From NCBI GenBank assembly GCA_045542595.1, contig JAZQLI010000004.1, forward strand, positions 62,001 to 126,000: a stretch of 64,000 nt of DNA, read 5' to 3'. The stretch comes from Scatosoma sp045542595 (GTDB lineage: Bacteria > Bacillota > Clostridia > Christensenellales > Borkfalkiaceae). Under the pieces are notes generated by a model that saw only the letters and a program-made list of their open reading frames with translations, was not told the DNA's origin and made no database searches. Shown one piece after another: positions 51,457 through 59,688 of the stretch (position 1 is the stretch's first letter; each line of letters starts with the position of its first letter). The translations under genes and the position numbers were made by a program.

Positions 51457-52734
51457 TTATTGTTTGGATGCTGCTATCTTTTTGTTCTCTTTTATCCATT
51501 CGATTAAAAACGCGATACAACACGCCGCCATAAAACCAAGCACTAAGCTTATGCCCCCAACGAGGACAAGGCTGGTAACACCCACTGTTTGAATAACTGT
51601 CGGCGATACGAATACTACTTTGGATTGATTGTTATAAAACGTTTCTACGTTTTGCGAATAGACGTCGCTAAACGTCTTTATTTGTTGATAATATTCGTCT
51701 AACCGTGTTTCGAAATCGGCAAGCATTTCTTCGTACTGGCTATATTCAAAAGCGTCCCCAGCAGCTTTTTTACCTTCGGCGTGCGCTTTCTGTTTTTCTA
51801 AAACCAAAAGGTCGTTTTCTATGGTTACGTTTCTTTCCAACAACGTTGCAATTCTGGGATAAATGGCTTCGTTTACTTGTATATTCGATTGAGCGTACAA
51901 TTTCTCTGCTTCCGCTTGCAACGCTGCAAGCTTTTGGGTATTAAGTTCTTTTTCAAGCTTTAACGAGTTCATTTCTAACACAATATCGTTTGCAAACCGT
52001 TCATTTTTCGGTGCATATCCATTGGCTTTAATATCCGCTTCTAATACCGAAAAAGGATTTACTAACGTAAAGTTTTCCAGTTGGGTTTTATACCAGCTTA
52101 ACAGCTTACCGTCCACGGATACGTCTCCATACGTGTTTATATATGCATTGTACGATTCCGTTAAAAAGTTAAGTTGCGAACGTAATAAATCTACCTTCTT
52201 ATCGTAAGCAAGAACGTTGTCTATCCCGCTAATATAATTATCGCTTTGCATATTTTTCACACTTGCTAAAATATTAGTAAGCGATACATTCGCTAAATCT
52301 TTAAGGAAAGATTTAGCCGTTTTTTCGTCCTTGAAATAGTTGGCTTTTACCGAAATGGTATACGAAATGGAAGTTACTTGCTTATCCGCGCCTACCTCTT
52401 GATTCTCCGTAATGCTTATATCCTTGGCAAGAGCGGTAGCGTTGATATCTTTATATTCGTCCTTCTCGCTTAATACCTTTGCTAAATTCTCTTCGGTAAT
52501 CATTTCCGTGTAATAAAATTTAGAACCGTCTGGTAATGTTTGCGTCGTAGACGAAGGATATTCTAAATAAAAAGTAGAAGTATATTCTTTACCAGAGTAG
52601 TTGCCAAGTACACCGAAGAGTAACGTTCCAATGATAGTGATGAGTAACGTCGTTATAATGAGAAGTTTCTTATGCAAGAAAATTCGGTTCATAATCTCGA
52701 CGAAAGTCCATTCCTTGGTTTGATTATTATCCAT
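51457..52734 (-). CDS. Polysaccharide chain-length determinant (Wzz/YveK-type co-polymerase)
   Basis: 425 residues. A first span near 34-55 (LLIITTLLITIIGTLLFGVL) is followed by a long extracytoplasmic, partly coiled-coil domain and a second span near residues 385-410 (TVIQTVGVTSLVLVGGISLV), ending in a short basic tail. This is the layout of Wzz/CapA-like co-polymerases without a fused tyrosine kinase. It could set the chain length of the polymer made by the EPS locus, though it lies 2.5 kb beyond it on the opposite strand. AGGAG lies upstream of ATG 52734. Confidence 0.82.
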   Translation of the reverse strand: MDNNQTKEWTFVEIMNRIFLHKKLLIITTLLITIIGTLLFGVLGNYSGKEYTSTFYLEYPSSTTQTLPDGSKFYYTEMITEENLAKVLSEKDEYKDINATALAKDISITENQEVGADKQVTSISYTISVKANYFKDEKTAKSFLKDLANVSLTNILASVKNMQSDNYISGIDNVLAYDKKVDLLRSQLNFLTESYNAYINTYGDVSVDGKLLSWYKTQLENFTLVNPFSVLEADIKANGYAPKNERFANDIVLEMNSLKLEKELNTQKLAALQAEAEKLYAQSNIQVNEAIYPRIATLLERNVTIENDLLVLEKQKAHAEGKKAAGDAFEYSQYEEMLADFETRLDEYYQQIKTFSDVYSQNVETFYNNQSKVVFVSPTVIQTVGVTSLVLVGGISLVLGFMAACCIAFLIEWIKENKKIAASKQ

Positions 52735-52787
52735 ATGGTTTCTCCTTTTTTATGCGTGTACGCCATTACACATACGCATATATACAT

Positions 52788-52816
52788 ATTATATAATAGT
52801 TTTGGTCATATGTCAA
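52788..52816 (-). promoter_or_regulatory. Promoter for the Wzz-like gene
   Basis: On the minus strand TTGACA (52811-52816) and TATAAT (52788-52793), spacer 17 nt. Confidence 0.82.
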
Positions 52817-52949
52817 GCAAAAAAATGTAAATAAAGCAGCCGCTTTTTGGTAATGCGCCTTTGGATAAAAGGCTGTTTCTATAATTTATGGTGAAGAATA
52901 GTCATTTCTCATGATATTCAAGCGGACGATTATTTTATTCTTTTGGTAT

Positions 52950-52978
52950 TGACAAACGCACAAAAAGGTGGTAAAATG
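52950..52978 (+). promoter_or_regulatory. Promoter for the LOG gene
   Basis: TTGACA at 52950-52955 and TAAAAT at 52973-52978, spacer 17 nt. It excludes the more upstream in-frame ATG at 52968 as start. Confidence 0.75.
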
Positions 52979-53036
52979 GATTATAATACAAGAGATAGAA
53001 CCATACTGTCAATATAAAAAAGGAGCAAAAAAAACA

Positions 53037-53618
53037 ATGAGAATATGCGTATACGGCGCGGCGTCGTCGTGGATTGACGAAGAATATAAAGTAAAAGTAG
53101 AACAAATGGGAAAAGAAATGGTGGCACGCGGACATTCGTTGGTGTTCGGCGGCGGCGGAAACGGCTTGATGGGCGCGGTGGCAAAGGGAGTGCGCGAAGC
53201 AGGCGGATATATTTTAGGGGTAATTCCTAAATTTTTTGAAGACGAAAACGTGGAAGAACTGTTCGTATCCTGCGATAAATTGATTGAACCGGATACCATG
53301 CGCGAACGCAAACAAATTATGGAAGATAACGCCGACGCGTTTATCATTGTCCCCGGCGGTATCGGCACGTTTGAAGAATTTTTTGAAATTTTAACCTTAA
53401 AACAACTTTGTCGGCATAATAAACCCATCGCTATTTATAACGTGAAAGACTATTATAACGATTTATTACATGCCATTGATACGGCGACGGAAAAGCATTT
53501 TATACGCGGCGGTTGTATGGATTTATTCCGCGTGAGTGATGATTTGAAAAAACTCTTTGCCTATATCGAAAACCCGATGCAAGAGCAAAAAACTATAAGA
53601 GAATTAAAAGACGGCTAA
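53037..53618 (+). CDS. LOG family protein (TIGR00730; nucleoside-monophosphate phosphoribohydrolase-like)
   Basis: 193 residues, Rossmann-like 'lysine decarboxylase' fold. VFGGGGNGLMGAVAKGV and the defining PGGIGTFEEFFE motif near residue 103 mark the LOG family, whose plant and bacterial members cleave cytokinin- or AMP-type riboside monophosphates. Here a nucleotide-salvage or housekeeping role is likely. The frame opens at 52968 within the promoter; ATG 53037 with AGGAG at 53021 is the real start. A short GAAA-loop hairpin follows. Confidence 0.9.
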   Translation: MRICVYGAASSWIDEEYKVKVEQMGKEMVARGHSLVFGGGGNGLMGAVAKGVREAGGYILGVIPKFFEDENVEELFVSCDKLIEPDTMRERKQIMEDNADAFIIVPGGIGTFEEFFEILTLKQLCRHNKPIAIYNVKDYYNDLLHAIDTATEKHFIRGGCMDLFRVSDDLKKLFAYIENPMQEQKTIRELKDG

Positions 53619-53623
53619 TTACG

Positions 53624-53647
53624 TACCCCTTTCGAAAGAAAGGGGTA
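53624..53647 (+). terminator. Hairpin after the LOG gene
   Basis: Perfect 10-bp stem (53624-53633 with 53638-53647) with GAAA tetraloop, but almost no T-run, so termination is uncertain. Confidence 0.55.
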
Positions 53648-53683
53648 TATCAATAAATTATAGTAATTTGGTAAATATATTTA

Positions 53684-53712
53684 TTCTCAAACAAAAGGGC
53701 GTAAGGTATAAT
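53684..53712 (+). promoter_or_regulatory. Promoter for the GH94 gene
   Basis: TATAAT at 53707-53712 with a weak -35 TTCTCA at 53684-53689, spacer 17 nt. Confidence 0.6.
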
Positions 53713-53743
53713 AAAAGCAATCCAAACAAAGGGGTTACTAGCA

Positions 53744-56062
53744 ATGAAAGAAAAGGTGCAAATGCAAGGCGGCTATTTTGATAACGAAAAGAAAGAATAC
53801 GTTATTACGGATATGTTTCCCCGTAAAACGTTACAAAATTATTTATGGAATGAAGAAATGGTTTGCCCGTGCGACCATTTCGGGCACGGCAATTCTTGGT
53901 TTTCAATAGGTACGTCGCGTAGAACGATAGAAAGCGGCGAACGCAACGTGTACGTAAAGGATAAAGAAACGGGCGAATCGTATTGCGCTAACCGCAATTA
54001 CGAACAACTTCCCTTTGACGTACACGAAACGCACGTAGGGCTTGGATATCAAACGATTGTTTCGCAATATAAAGGCATACGGACGGAATTTACCATACTC
54101 GTACCCGTGGAAGGTGCGGCGACATTATTCCAGATAAAAATAAAGAACCTGTCGGAAAAGACTTGTAAAAAGAGCGTATATTTTTGCATACAACCCAAGC
54201 CCGATTTGTCGTGGCACGCGGCGTACGGTTTTGCCGATTACAATAAGCGTTTAGACGGATTACTGTATACGCACGACGGGTATCAGCTGCCAAACGATTA
54301 TACAAAGATATTTGTCGGAAGCGACGAACAATGTACGGCGTACGACGTCAGCTACGAGCATTTTAAGGGCAAGTATACCGGCTATCATAATCCTATTGGG
54401 CTGAAGAGAGAAAAACTCTCGTGTAAAGGAACTACTTTTGAATCGTTATACGTGGCGGCGATGCAGTATGATATCAAGCTTACTGCAGGGGAAGAAAAAG
54501 TGATTACACTTTGCGCTTTTGCAGCGCGTAGCGAAGATGAATGCTTACAACGCAAAGCCGCGTATTTATCGCTTGGGGCATTTAAAAAAGAAAAGGAAAA
54601 GCAAAAAACACGCAACGCGGAATACGCCGACGTGTTCACTCTGCAAAGCCCCGACGCGTACTTAAATACGCAGGTGAATATATGGTTAAAGCGTCAGTTG
54701 TCGCTTGGTAAAACGTGGGGTAGATTATCGGGCAAAGGTTTCCGCGACGTAATGCAAGACATTACGGCGTTTGTATCGTTTGATACGGCTTTGGCGAAAA
54801 AGCGTATATTACACGCCTTGAAGTATCAATTTGAAGACGGTAATCCCATACGTATGTTTGAACCGAATTTCTATTATCCGTATAACGACGGCGGCGTATG
54901 GATTACGGGTGCTATTCTTTCATATATCAACGAAAGTGGCGATATCGATATTTTAAATGAAGAGTTACCTTATTTCAAGGGCGATAGCTATGCTCGCGTT
55001 AGTTTGAGCGACGCGTACGTTACCGAAGCGTATATGGCAGGGCAAAGAAAGGACAGCGTATTAGAGCACGCTTGTGCGGCAATCGATTATCTTTTACATT
55101 GCCGCGGAGAAAGAAATCTCGTGCTTTGGCGTGGGGGAGATTGGAACGACAGTTTAAATAGCGTAGGCTTAAAAAATAAAGGCGAAAGCGTGTGGCTCTC
55201 TATTGCAACGGTAAAAGCAATAAGCGAGTTGCAGTCTATCCTTGCTATGGTGGAAGGCACAAAGGAACGCATTGCCGATTACGAGAATAAGAAAGAGTGT
55301 TTAAAGCAGGCAATACGCACGCACGGGTATACGGGAAAACAGTACATATACGGTATCAACGACGAAGGAGTACAAGTAGGCGGCGAAGAGAGAATATTCT
55401 TAAATCCCCAAACGTGGGCGGTACTCGGCGAAGTGGACGAGCGCGAACGCTTGGAAAGCGTGATGGATGAAGTGGAAAACCGTTTGAAATGTGCGTTCGG
55501 TTACGTACAGTGCGCCCCGAGTTTTGATAAAGGGGACGATACTATCGGTCGTGTGTCCTATTTCCAAAAAGGCTTGGTGGAAAACGGTGCGGTATATAAT
55601 CACGGCGTAGCGTTTAAAATAGCGGCAGATTGTAAGTTGGGGCGTGGCGATAACGCGTACCGTTCGTTAAAACTCATTTCTTGTGATAACCCTGATAATT
55701 TAGGCAGCGGTGTAGAACCGTACGCCGTAAGCAATATGTATATCGGCCCTGAAAACGAGTATTTGGCAGGGCACGCCCCTATGAGTTGGGTAACGGGTAC
55801 GGCAGGTTGGTTGTATAGGTGTGTAACCGAATTCATTTGCGGTGTGAAACCGACACTCAAGGGTTTAAAGATAGAACCTTGTTTGCCTACAGGCTGGAAC
55901 GGGACGAAACTCACGAGAAAATTCCGCGGGGAAATATATGATATTACGTTTGAAGAAGGGGATAGGGCTTGCGTTTTGTGCGACGGGAAACAGGTAGACG
56001 TGTTGCCGCTTGACGGTGTGGATACGCAACATACCGTTGTTTGTAAATATGTAAAAGTTTGA
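53744..56062 (+). CDS. GH94 family glycoside phosphorylase
   Basis: 772 residues, the usual length for GH94 cellobiose/chitobiose phosphorylases. An N-terminal beta-sandwich (GGYFDNEKKEYVI to about 270) leads into an (alpha/alpha)6 barrel. WRGGDWNDSL around residue 466 contains the general-acid Asp region, VENGAVYNHG contributes to phosphate and sugar binding, and APMSWVTGTAGWLYR is strongly conserved. It has no signal peptide, so it acts in the cytosol, splitting an imported beta-glycoside disaccharide with phosphate into sugar-1-phosphate and free sugar. The exact disaccharide (cellobiose, laminaribiose or an N-acetylated one) cannot be read from sequence. AAAGGGG precedes ATG 53744. Confidence 0.9.
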   Translation: MKEKVQMQGGYFDNEKKEYVITDMFPRKTLQNYLWNEEMVCPCDHFGHGNSWFSIGTSRRTIESGERNVYVKDKETGESYCANRNYEQLPFDVHETHVGLGYQTIVSQYKGIRTEFTILVPVEGAATLFQIKIKNLSEKTCKKSVYFCIQPKPDLSWHAAYGFADYNKRLDGLLYTHDGYQLPNDYTKIFVGSDEQCTAYDVSYEHFKGKYTGYHNPIGLKREKLSCKGTTFESLYVAAMQYDIKLTAGEEKVITLCAFAARSEDECLQRKAAYLSLGAFKKEKEKQKTRNAEYADVFTLQSPDAYLNTQVNIWLKRQLSLGKTWGRLSGKGFRDVMQDITAFVSFDTALAKKRILHALKYQFEDGNPIRMFEPNFYYPYNDGGVWITGAILSYINESGDIDILNEELPYFKGDSYARVSLSDAYVTEAYMAGQRKDSVLEHACAAIDYLLHCRGERNLVLWRGGDWNDSLNSVGLKNKGESVWLSIATVKAISELQSILAMVEGTKERIADYENKKECLKQAIRTHGYTGKQYIYGINDEGVQVGGEERIFLNPQTWAVLGEVDERERLESVMDEVENRLKCAFGYVQCAPSFDKGDDTIGRVSYFQKGLVENGAVYNHGVAFKIAADCKLGRGDNAYRSLKLISCDNPDNLGSGVEPYAVSNMYIGPENEYLAGHAPMSWVTGTAGWLYRCVTEFICGVKPTLKGLKIEPCLPTGWNGTKLTRKFRGEIYDITFEEGDRACVLCDGKQVDVLPLDGVDTQHTVVCKYVKV

Positions 56063-56093
56063 TAAACAGCCAACGCTTGACGGAAAATAAATT

Positions 56094-56107
56094 TGAAAGC
56101 GCTTTCC
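56094..56107. promoter_or_regulatory. Probable cre site (CcpA operator)
   Basis: TGAAAGCGCTTTCC at 56094-56107 matches the pseudo-palindromic catabolite-response consensus, with a 12-nt perfect palindrome at its core. It overlaps the -35 position of the next promoter (-10 TATAAT at 56126-56131), where CcpA binding would block RNA polymerase. Confidence 0.65.
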
Positions 56108-56158
56108 TTTTTGAAGTAAATATGCTATAATAAAAGAAAAGGGAAAGGAGAAATTATT

Positions 56159-56719
56159 ATGAGAAAAAATTTAAAAGCAAAAGCGTACGTTTATCCGTTG
56201 CCCGTGCTTATTGTCGGCACGTATGACGAAAACGGTGTACCTAACGCAATGAATGCGGCTTGGGGAACGGTTTGCGATACGGCGCAAGTTTCTATATGTT
56301 TAAGCGCAGGACATAAAACGGTAAAAAATCTTTTAAAAACTAAGGCGTTTACAGTGGCGATTGCCGATGCGAAAAACGTGTTACCTGCCGATTACGTCGG
56401 TGTGGTTTCGGCAAATAACCTGCCTGATAAACTTTCCAAAACGGGTTGGACGGTGCAAAAAGGAGAGTGTGTGAACGCACCGATTATTCAAGAGCTGCCG
56501 CTCGTACTAGAATGTAAGCTCGTAAGCTATGATGACGAAAGGGAAATTTGCATCGGAGAAGTGGTGAACGTTTCCGTAGACGATAGTATTTTAGACGAAA
56601 AAGGGAAAATAGATTTAACGAAATTTAAGCCTATTTGTTACGATTGCGATACGCACGGATATTATACACTTGGGGAAAAGGTCGGTCATGCTTTTTCGGA
56701 TGGCTTGAAGTTAAAATAA
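56159..56719 (+). CDS. Flavin reductase family protein (FMN-binding split barrel)
   Basis: 186 residues. YPLPVLIVGTYDENGVPNAMNAAWG and VSICLSAGHKTVKNLLKTKAFTVAIAD match flavin reductase-like split-barrel proteins (flavoredoxin group), which bind FMN and pass electrons from NAD(P)H or a partner. VSANNLPDKLSKTGW is typical of the small cytosolic form. AAAGGAG lies 8 nt before ATG 56159. The promoter overlaps a probable cre site, so expression should drop when a preferred sugar is present. A strong terminator follows. Confidence 0.85.
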   Translation: MRKNLKAKAYVYPLPVLIVGTYDENGVPNAMNAAWGTVCDTAQVSICLSAGHKTVKNLLKTKAFTVAIADAKNVLPADYVGVVSANNLPDKLSKTGWTVQKGECVNAPIIQELPLVLECKLVSYDDEREICIGEVVNVSVDDSILDEKGKIDLTKFKPICYDCDTHGYYTLGEKVGHAFSDGLKLK

Positions 56720-56744
56720 TAGTAATACGCATTGATGAATAAAA

Positions 56745-56780
56745 AAAACGGATACTCTTCATTAGAGTATCCGTTTTGTA
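56745..56780 (+). terminator. Terminator after the flavin reductase gene
   Basis: Perfect 14-bp stem (56745-56758 with 56764-56777), 5-nt loop, T-run, preceded by an A-run. Confidence 0.88.
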
Positions 56781-56781
56781 A

Positions 56782-56833
56782 TGCAAACGAAGGGATTTGA
56801 ATCCACACGACATTTCTATCGAGATATTTTAAG
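56782..56833 (-). pseudogene. Degenerate tRNA-Leu(UAA) 3' half (copy A)
   Basis: On the minus strand, CTTAAAA (anticodon loop with TAA), a variable arm with CGATAGAAATGTCG, and a T-arm with GGATTCAAATCC are visible. The D-arm and 5' acceptor strand are absent, the T stem has a mismatch and no CCA is encoded. It cannot be a functional tRNA. Confidence 0.6.
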
Positions 56834-56930
56834 GCAAATTGCCGTGAAAATCGCTTTTTTTGTAAAGTAGAAAGAAGTGCGAAAACGGGGCAAAATCGCA
56901 CGAAAAATAACTAAAAACGCCCCAAAATCG
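56782..56930. repeat. tRNA-Leu-linked repeat, copy A
   Basis: This stretch shares blocks with 61544-61692 in the same order and orientation: the tRNA-like part with ATTTCTA-CGAG--ATTTTAAGGCA, then AAGTGCGAAAACGGGG (identical 16 nt), CACGAAAAA and GCCCCAAAA. On the minus strand it begins in non-tRNA sequence and runs into a degenerate tRNA-Leu 3' half. Copy A is more diverged. It sits immediately downstream of the araC gene on the minus strand. Confidence 0.75.
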
Positions 56931-56996
56931 ACGTTCCGTTTGACTGTTCGAAATCTCTTAAAAAACGTAAAAAATATAGAAACGTGTATCCGCTTA

Positions 56997-57884
56997 TTAT
57001 AAATTGAGCCCGATACATCTTTTTTTGTATGCCGTAGGGGTTAGCCCTGCAATACGTTTAAACGTCTTCGTGAAATAATTGGGTTCGTTGAATGCGAGCA
57101 ATTCGGAAATTTCTTTCACGGAAAGTTCGTTTTCTCTAAGTAGTTGTTTTGCCCGTTCAATCTTTAATTTAAGATAATATTCCATAATCGTTTTGCCTGT
57201 TTTCTCTTTAAACACACGGAATAAATACGCTCTGCCGTAGGCGGTTTTCGCGCAAATATCTTCAATGGTTAAGGTGGAATACAGCGCGTCTTCCAACACG
57301 TGAATCACGTCGTTTACGGGTTTACTAGAAAGTTCTTTACGCGGTAAAAAAATTTTATTGCCGTCTTTCGTTTCCGTTTGAGAACGCAAAAGATTGATAA
57401 GAAAAAGTTCTAAATAATTTTTAATCAACTGTTCTCCGCCAAGAGTGGGCGGGGAGAGTAGTTTCATCTTTTTTAAGTTAGGGTCGGAATAGGGAATATC
57501 AAACGTCTTTTTGCCTTCTTCTAAAATGAAATAAATAAAACGGACAAGGTTCGAATCCAAACGGAATTTTTTGTTTTCAAAAAACCGAATAGCGTCCGAT
57601 TTGCAAACGAACGACAAAATAAAAACGTTGGGCGCGCTTTTTCCGTTTGCCGAAAGAGTATGAAATTCATTCGGTTTATGGAATAAAATTTCGCCTTGCA
57701 GTAAAGGAATCTCCGCGCCGTCGGCGGTACATATAATACTTTCTTTTTCCGCGTATACGATTTCCCAAAAATCGTGCGATTCACCTATCGTTTTGAAATT
57801 CTTATCAAATTCAAAATAATGAATGGTAACAATTTTGCTGACGTTTATCAAATTTTCCAGTTTATGTTTAAAATATTTTCTCAT
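56997..57884 (-). CDS. AraC family transcriptional regulator
   Basis: About 295 residues. The N-terminal cupin-like sensor domain includes HDFWEIVYAEKES and GEILFHKPNEFHTLS. The C-terminal AraC DNA-binding domain has two helix-turn-helix units: LTIEDICAKTAYGRAYLFRVFK and LSVKEISELLAFNEPNYFTK, ending GLTPTAYKKR. The frame opens at 57908, but the promoter (-35 57915-57920, -10 57891-57896) puts transcription start at the ATG at 57884, so a leaderless start there is preferred. It is divergent from the PIG-L to aldolase operon and is its likely regulator, activating on an amino-sugar signal. Confidence 0.85.
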   Translation of the reverse strand: MRKYFKHKLENLINVSKIVTIHYFEFDKNFKTIGESHDFWEIVYAEKESIICTADGAEIPLLQGEILFHKPNEFHTLSANGKSAPNVFILSFVCKSDAIRFFENKKFRLDSNLVRFIYFILEEGKKTFDIPYSDPNLKKMKLLSPPTLGGEQLIKNYLELFLINLLRSQTETKDGNKIFLPRKELSSKPVNDVIHVLEDALYSTLTIEDICAKTAYGRAYLFRVFKEKTGKTIMEYYLKLKIERAKQLLRENELSVKEISELLAFNEPNYFTKTFKRIAGLTPTAYKKRCIGLNL

Positions 57885-57890
57885 ATAAAA

Positions 57891-57920
57891 ATTATACAAT
57901 AAAAACATTTAAAAAGTCAA
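57891..57920 (-). promoter_or_regulatory. Promoter for the araC-type gene
   Basis: On the minus strand TTGACT (57915-57920) and TATAAT (57891-57896), spacer 18 nt; transcription would start at or next to the ATG. Confidence 0.7.
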
Positions 57921-57954
57921 GTAGATTATTTTACTCTTTTTGGGGATTTTCAAA

Positions 57955-57985
57955 TATTGTATAGACAAATACAATATGGTATAAT
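57955..57985 (+). promoter_or_regulatory. Promoter with embedded inverted repeat for the amino-sugar operon
   Basis: TTGTAT at 57957-57962 and TATAAT at 57980-57985 (17-nt spacer). A perfect 8-bp inverted repeat TATTGTAT/ATACAATA (57955-57962 with 57969-57976) covers the -35 box and spacer, a placement that fits a repressor or activator operator. Confidence 0.65.
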
Positions 57986-58017
57986 TTGAGTATCAATTCA
58001 ATAATAGGAGATAGTCT

Positions 58018-58722
58018 ATGAGAGTATTGGCAATCGGGGCACACCCCGACGATATCGAAATAGCGTGTAGCGGTACGCTTGCAAAATGCGTAAAGCGTGG
58101 GGATACGGTTATCGTATGCCACGTTTCTAGCGGTAATTTGGGACACGTTGTCATTCCGCCTGACGAGCTTCGTGTAATCCGCGCAAACGAAGCGAAAAAA
58201 GCAGGCGCAATGGCAGGGATAGAAGTCATTTGCGCAGGGTTTGACGATTTGGAAATCTACGATAACAACAAAGAAGCGCGGGATAAACTGGTGGATATTA
58301 TTAAATACGCCAATCCCGATTTTATCATCACGCACAACCCCGACGATTATATGCCCGACCATACAGCGGTGTCGCGGCTTGTATTTGACGCAAGTTTTAC
58401 GGCAACTTTACCTAATTACGAAAGCAAGTATAAAGAGCCGGCAAAACTTGTACCCATTTACTATATGGACACGCTTGCAGGGGTGAATTTTAACCCCACG
58501 GAATACGTGGATATTTCAGACGAAATCGATTTAAAACTGAAAATGCTCGAATGCCACGAAAGCCAAGTAGTATGGATGCGCGACCACGACGGAATTGATT
58601 TTCCCGATATGGTAAAAACGTGTTCAAGGTATCGTGGATATCAATGCGGCGCGGAATACGCCGAAGGTTTTAGACAATGCCAAGTCTATTTAAAAGGCAC
58701 AACAAAAAGATTATTACCATAA
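58018..58722 (+). CDS. PIG-L/LmbE family N-acetyl sugar deacetylase
   Basis: 234 residues. The zinc motif AHPDDIEIACSG is at the start and the second motif PDDYMPDHTAVSR is near residue 108; HNP lies between. PIG-L/LmbE enzymes remove acetyl groups from N-acetylglucosaminyl compounds (GlcNAc-PI, BshB, diacetylchitobiose). Here it is the first gene of an operon with a NagB-like enzyme, a PfkB kinase and a class II aldolase. It may therefore take the place of NagA/AgaA and deacetylate an N-acetyl amino sugar or its phosphate. AGGAG lies 9 nt before ATG 58018. There is no signal peptide, so it is cytosolic. Confidence 0.88.
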   Translation: MRVLAIGAHPDDIEIACSGTLAKCVKRGDTVIVCHVSSGNLGHVVIPPDELRVIRANEAKKAGAMAGIEVICAGFDDLEIYDNNKEARDKLVDIIKYANPDFIITHNPDDYMPDHTAVSRLVFDASFTATLPNYESKYKEPAKLVPIYYMDTLAGVNFNPTEYVDISDEIDLKLKMLECHESQVVWMRDHDGIDFPDMVKTCSRYRGYQCGAEYAEGFRQCQVYLKGTTKRLLP

Positions 58723-58739
58723 AAAAGGAGATAAGAAAA

Positions 58740-59687
58740 ATGGATTTTAATTCGACGGTAAAAGGTAGCGCATTAGAAGGTTTTTATCCCGCAGGTTGGG
58801 ATTTTGCAAAGATTGACGCGTGTATTGACGCGCCTGAAAAAATCACGGAAAGACAAGCGCATTGGAATAAGGGGTTCACGCCCGTGCAATGCGATAGCCT
58901 TGGTGAGTTTGAAACGTATATGGGGCACGAAATTGCTATGCAAATCAAACTTGCAAAAGATCGTAAAGAAAAAATTGCATTTATACTCCCCGTAGGTCCT
59001 ATGGGAATGTATAAATGGGTGGTATATTTCTTGAAAGAATGGAAAGTTTCCTGCGAACACGTACATACGTTCAATATGGACGAATGGGCGGATAGCGAAG
59101 GGAATACGCTTGCACCCGACAATTCGGGCGCGTTCCAGTACGCTATGGAACAAGCGCTTTTCAACCCTTTGGGAGAATTGACTGTGCCCAAAGCGCAAAG
59201 AAATTTTGCAACGAAAGAAAATTTGCCCACTTATCCCGAAAAGATAGCGGCGCTCAAAGCGGACGGAGCAAAACTCGTTTTGGTGTACGGTATCGGTAGA
59301 ATGTGTCATATCGCCTTTTGGGAACCTACTTTCGCGGCGGATTATGCGAGCGCGGAAGAATGGGAAAAAGCGCCCTATCGAATTGCGGCGAAAATTCATC
59401 CCTTGACGGTAGAACAAAACGCTTTGACAAGTTTTAAATCGAGAACGACGCTTGTGCCTTGTCGAGCAAATACAATCGGGCCCGGCTTGTTCTTGCAGGC
59501 GGATTATGCAATCGGCGGTGCAGACGGTACGCTTGGCCGCGGAATGCAATGGCAAGGTATGTCCCTTTGGATGACGCTCCGCTATGGTAAAACGCCGTGG
59601 ATTACGTCTTCCTATATTCCTACGCTTGCAGGAAGATTGTTCTTCTTGAAAGAACTTGCAGGGCCGCTTGTTGCGGAATGTAATTAA
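58740..59687 (+). CDS. NagB-like amino-sugar phosphate isomerase/deaminase with altered active site
   Basis: 315 residues, NagB/RpiA/phosphogluconolactonase superfamily. The TFNMDEW segment keeps the Asp of the general acid/base pair seen in glucosamine-6-phosphate deaminase. The second hallmark, usually G-x-G-x-D-G-H-I-A-F-N-E-P, reads GIGRMCHIAFWEP: His and Glu are kept, but the ring-opening Asp is Met and Asn is Trp. It is longer than NagB by about 50 N-terminal residues. It probably acts on a related amino-sugar phosphate or with a changed mechanism. ATG 58740 has AAGGAG upstream; the longer frame from 58677 overlaps the deacetylase gene and is not preferred. Confidence 0.78.
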   Translation: MDFNSTVKGSALEGFYPAGWDFAKIDACIDAPEKITERQAHWNKGFTPVQCDSLGEFETYMGHEIAMQIKLAKDRKEKIAFILPVGPMGMYKWVVYFLKEWKVSCEHVHTFNMDEWADSEGNTLAPDNSGAFQYAMEQALFNPLGELTVPKAQRNFATKENLPTYPEKIAALKADGAKLVLVYGIGRMCHIAFWEPTFAADYASAEEWEKAPYRIAAKIHPLTVEQNALTSFKSRTTLVPCRANTIGPGLFLQADYAIGGADGTLGRGMQWQGMSLWMTLRYGKTPWITSSYIPTLAGRLFFLKELAGPLVAECN

Positions 59688-59688
59688 G

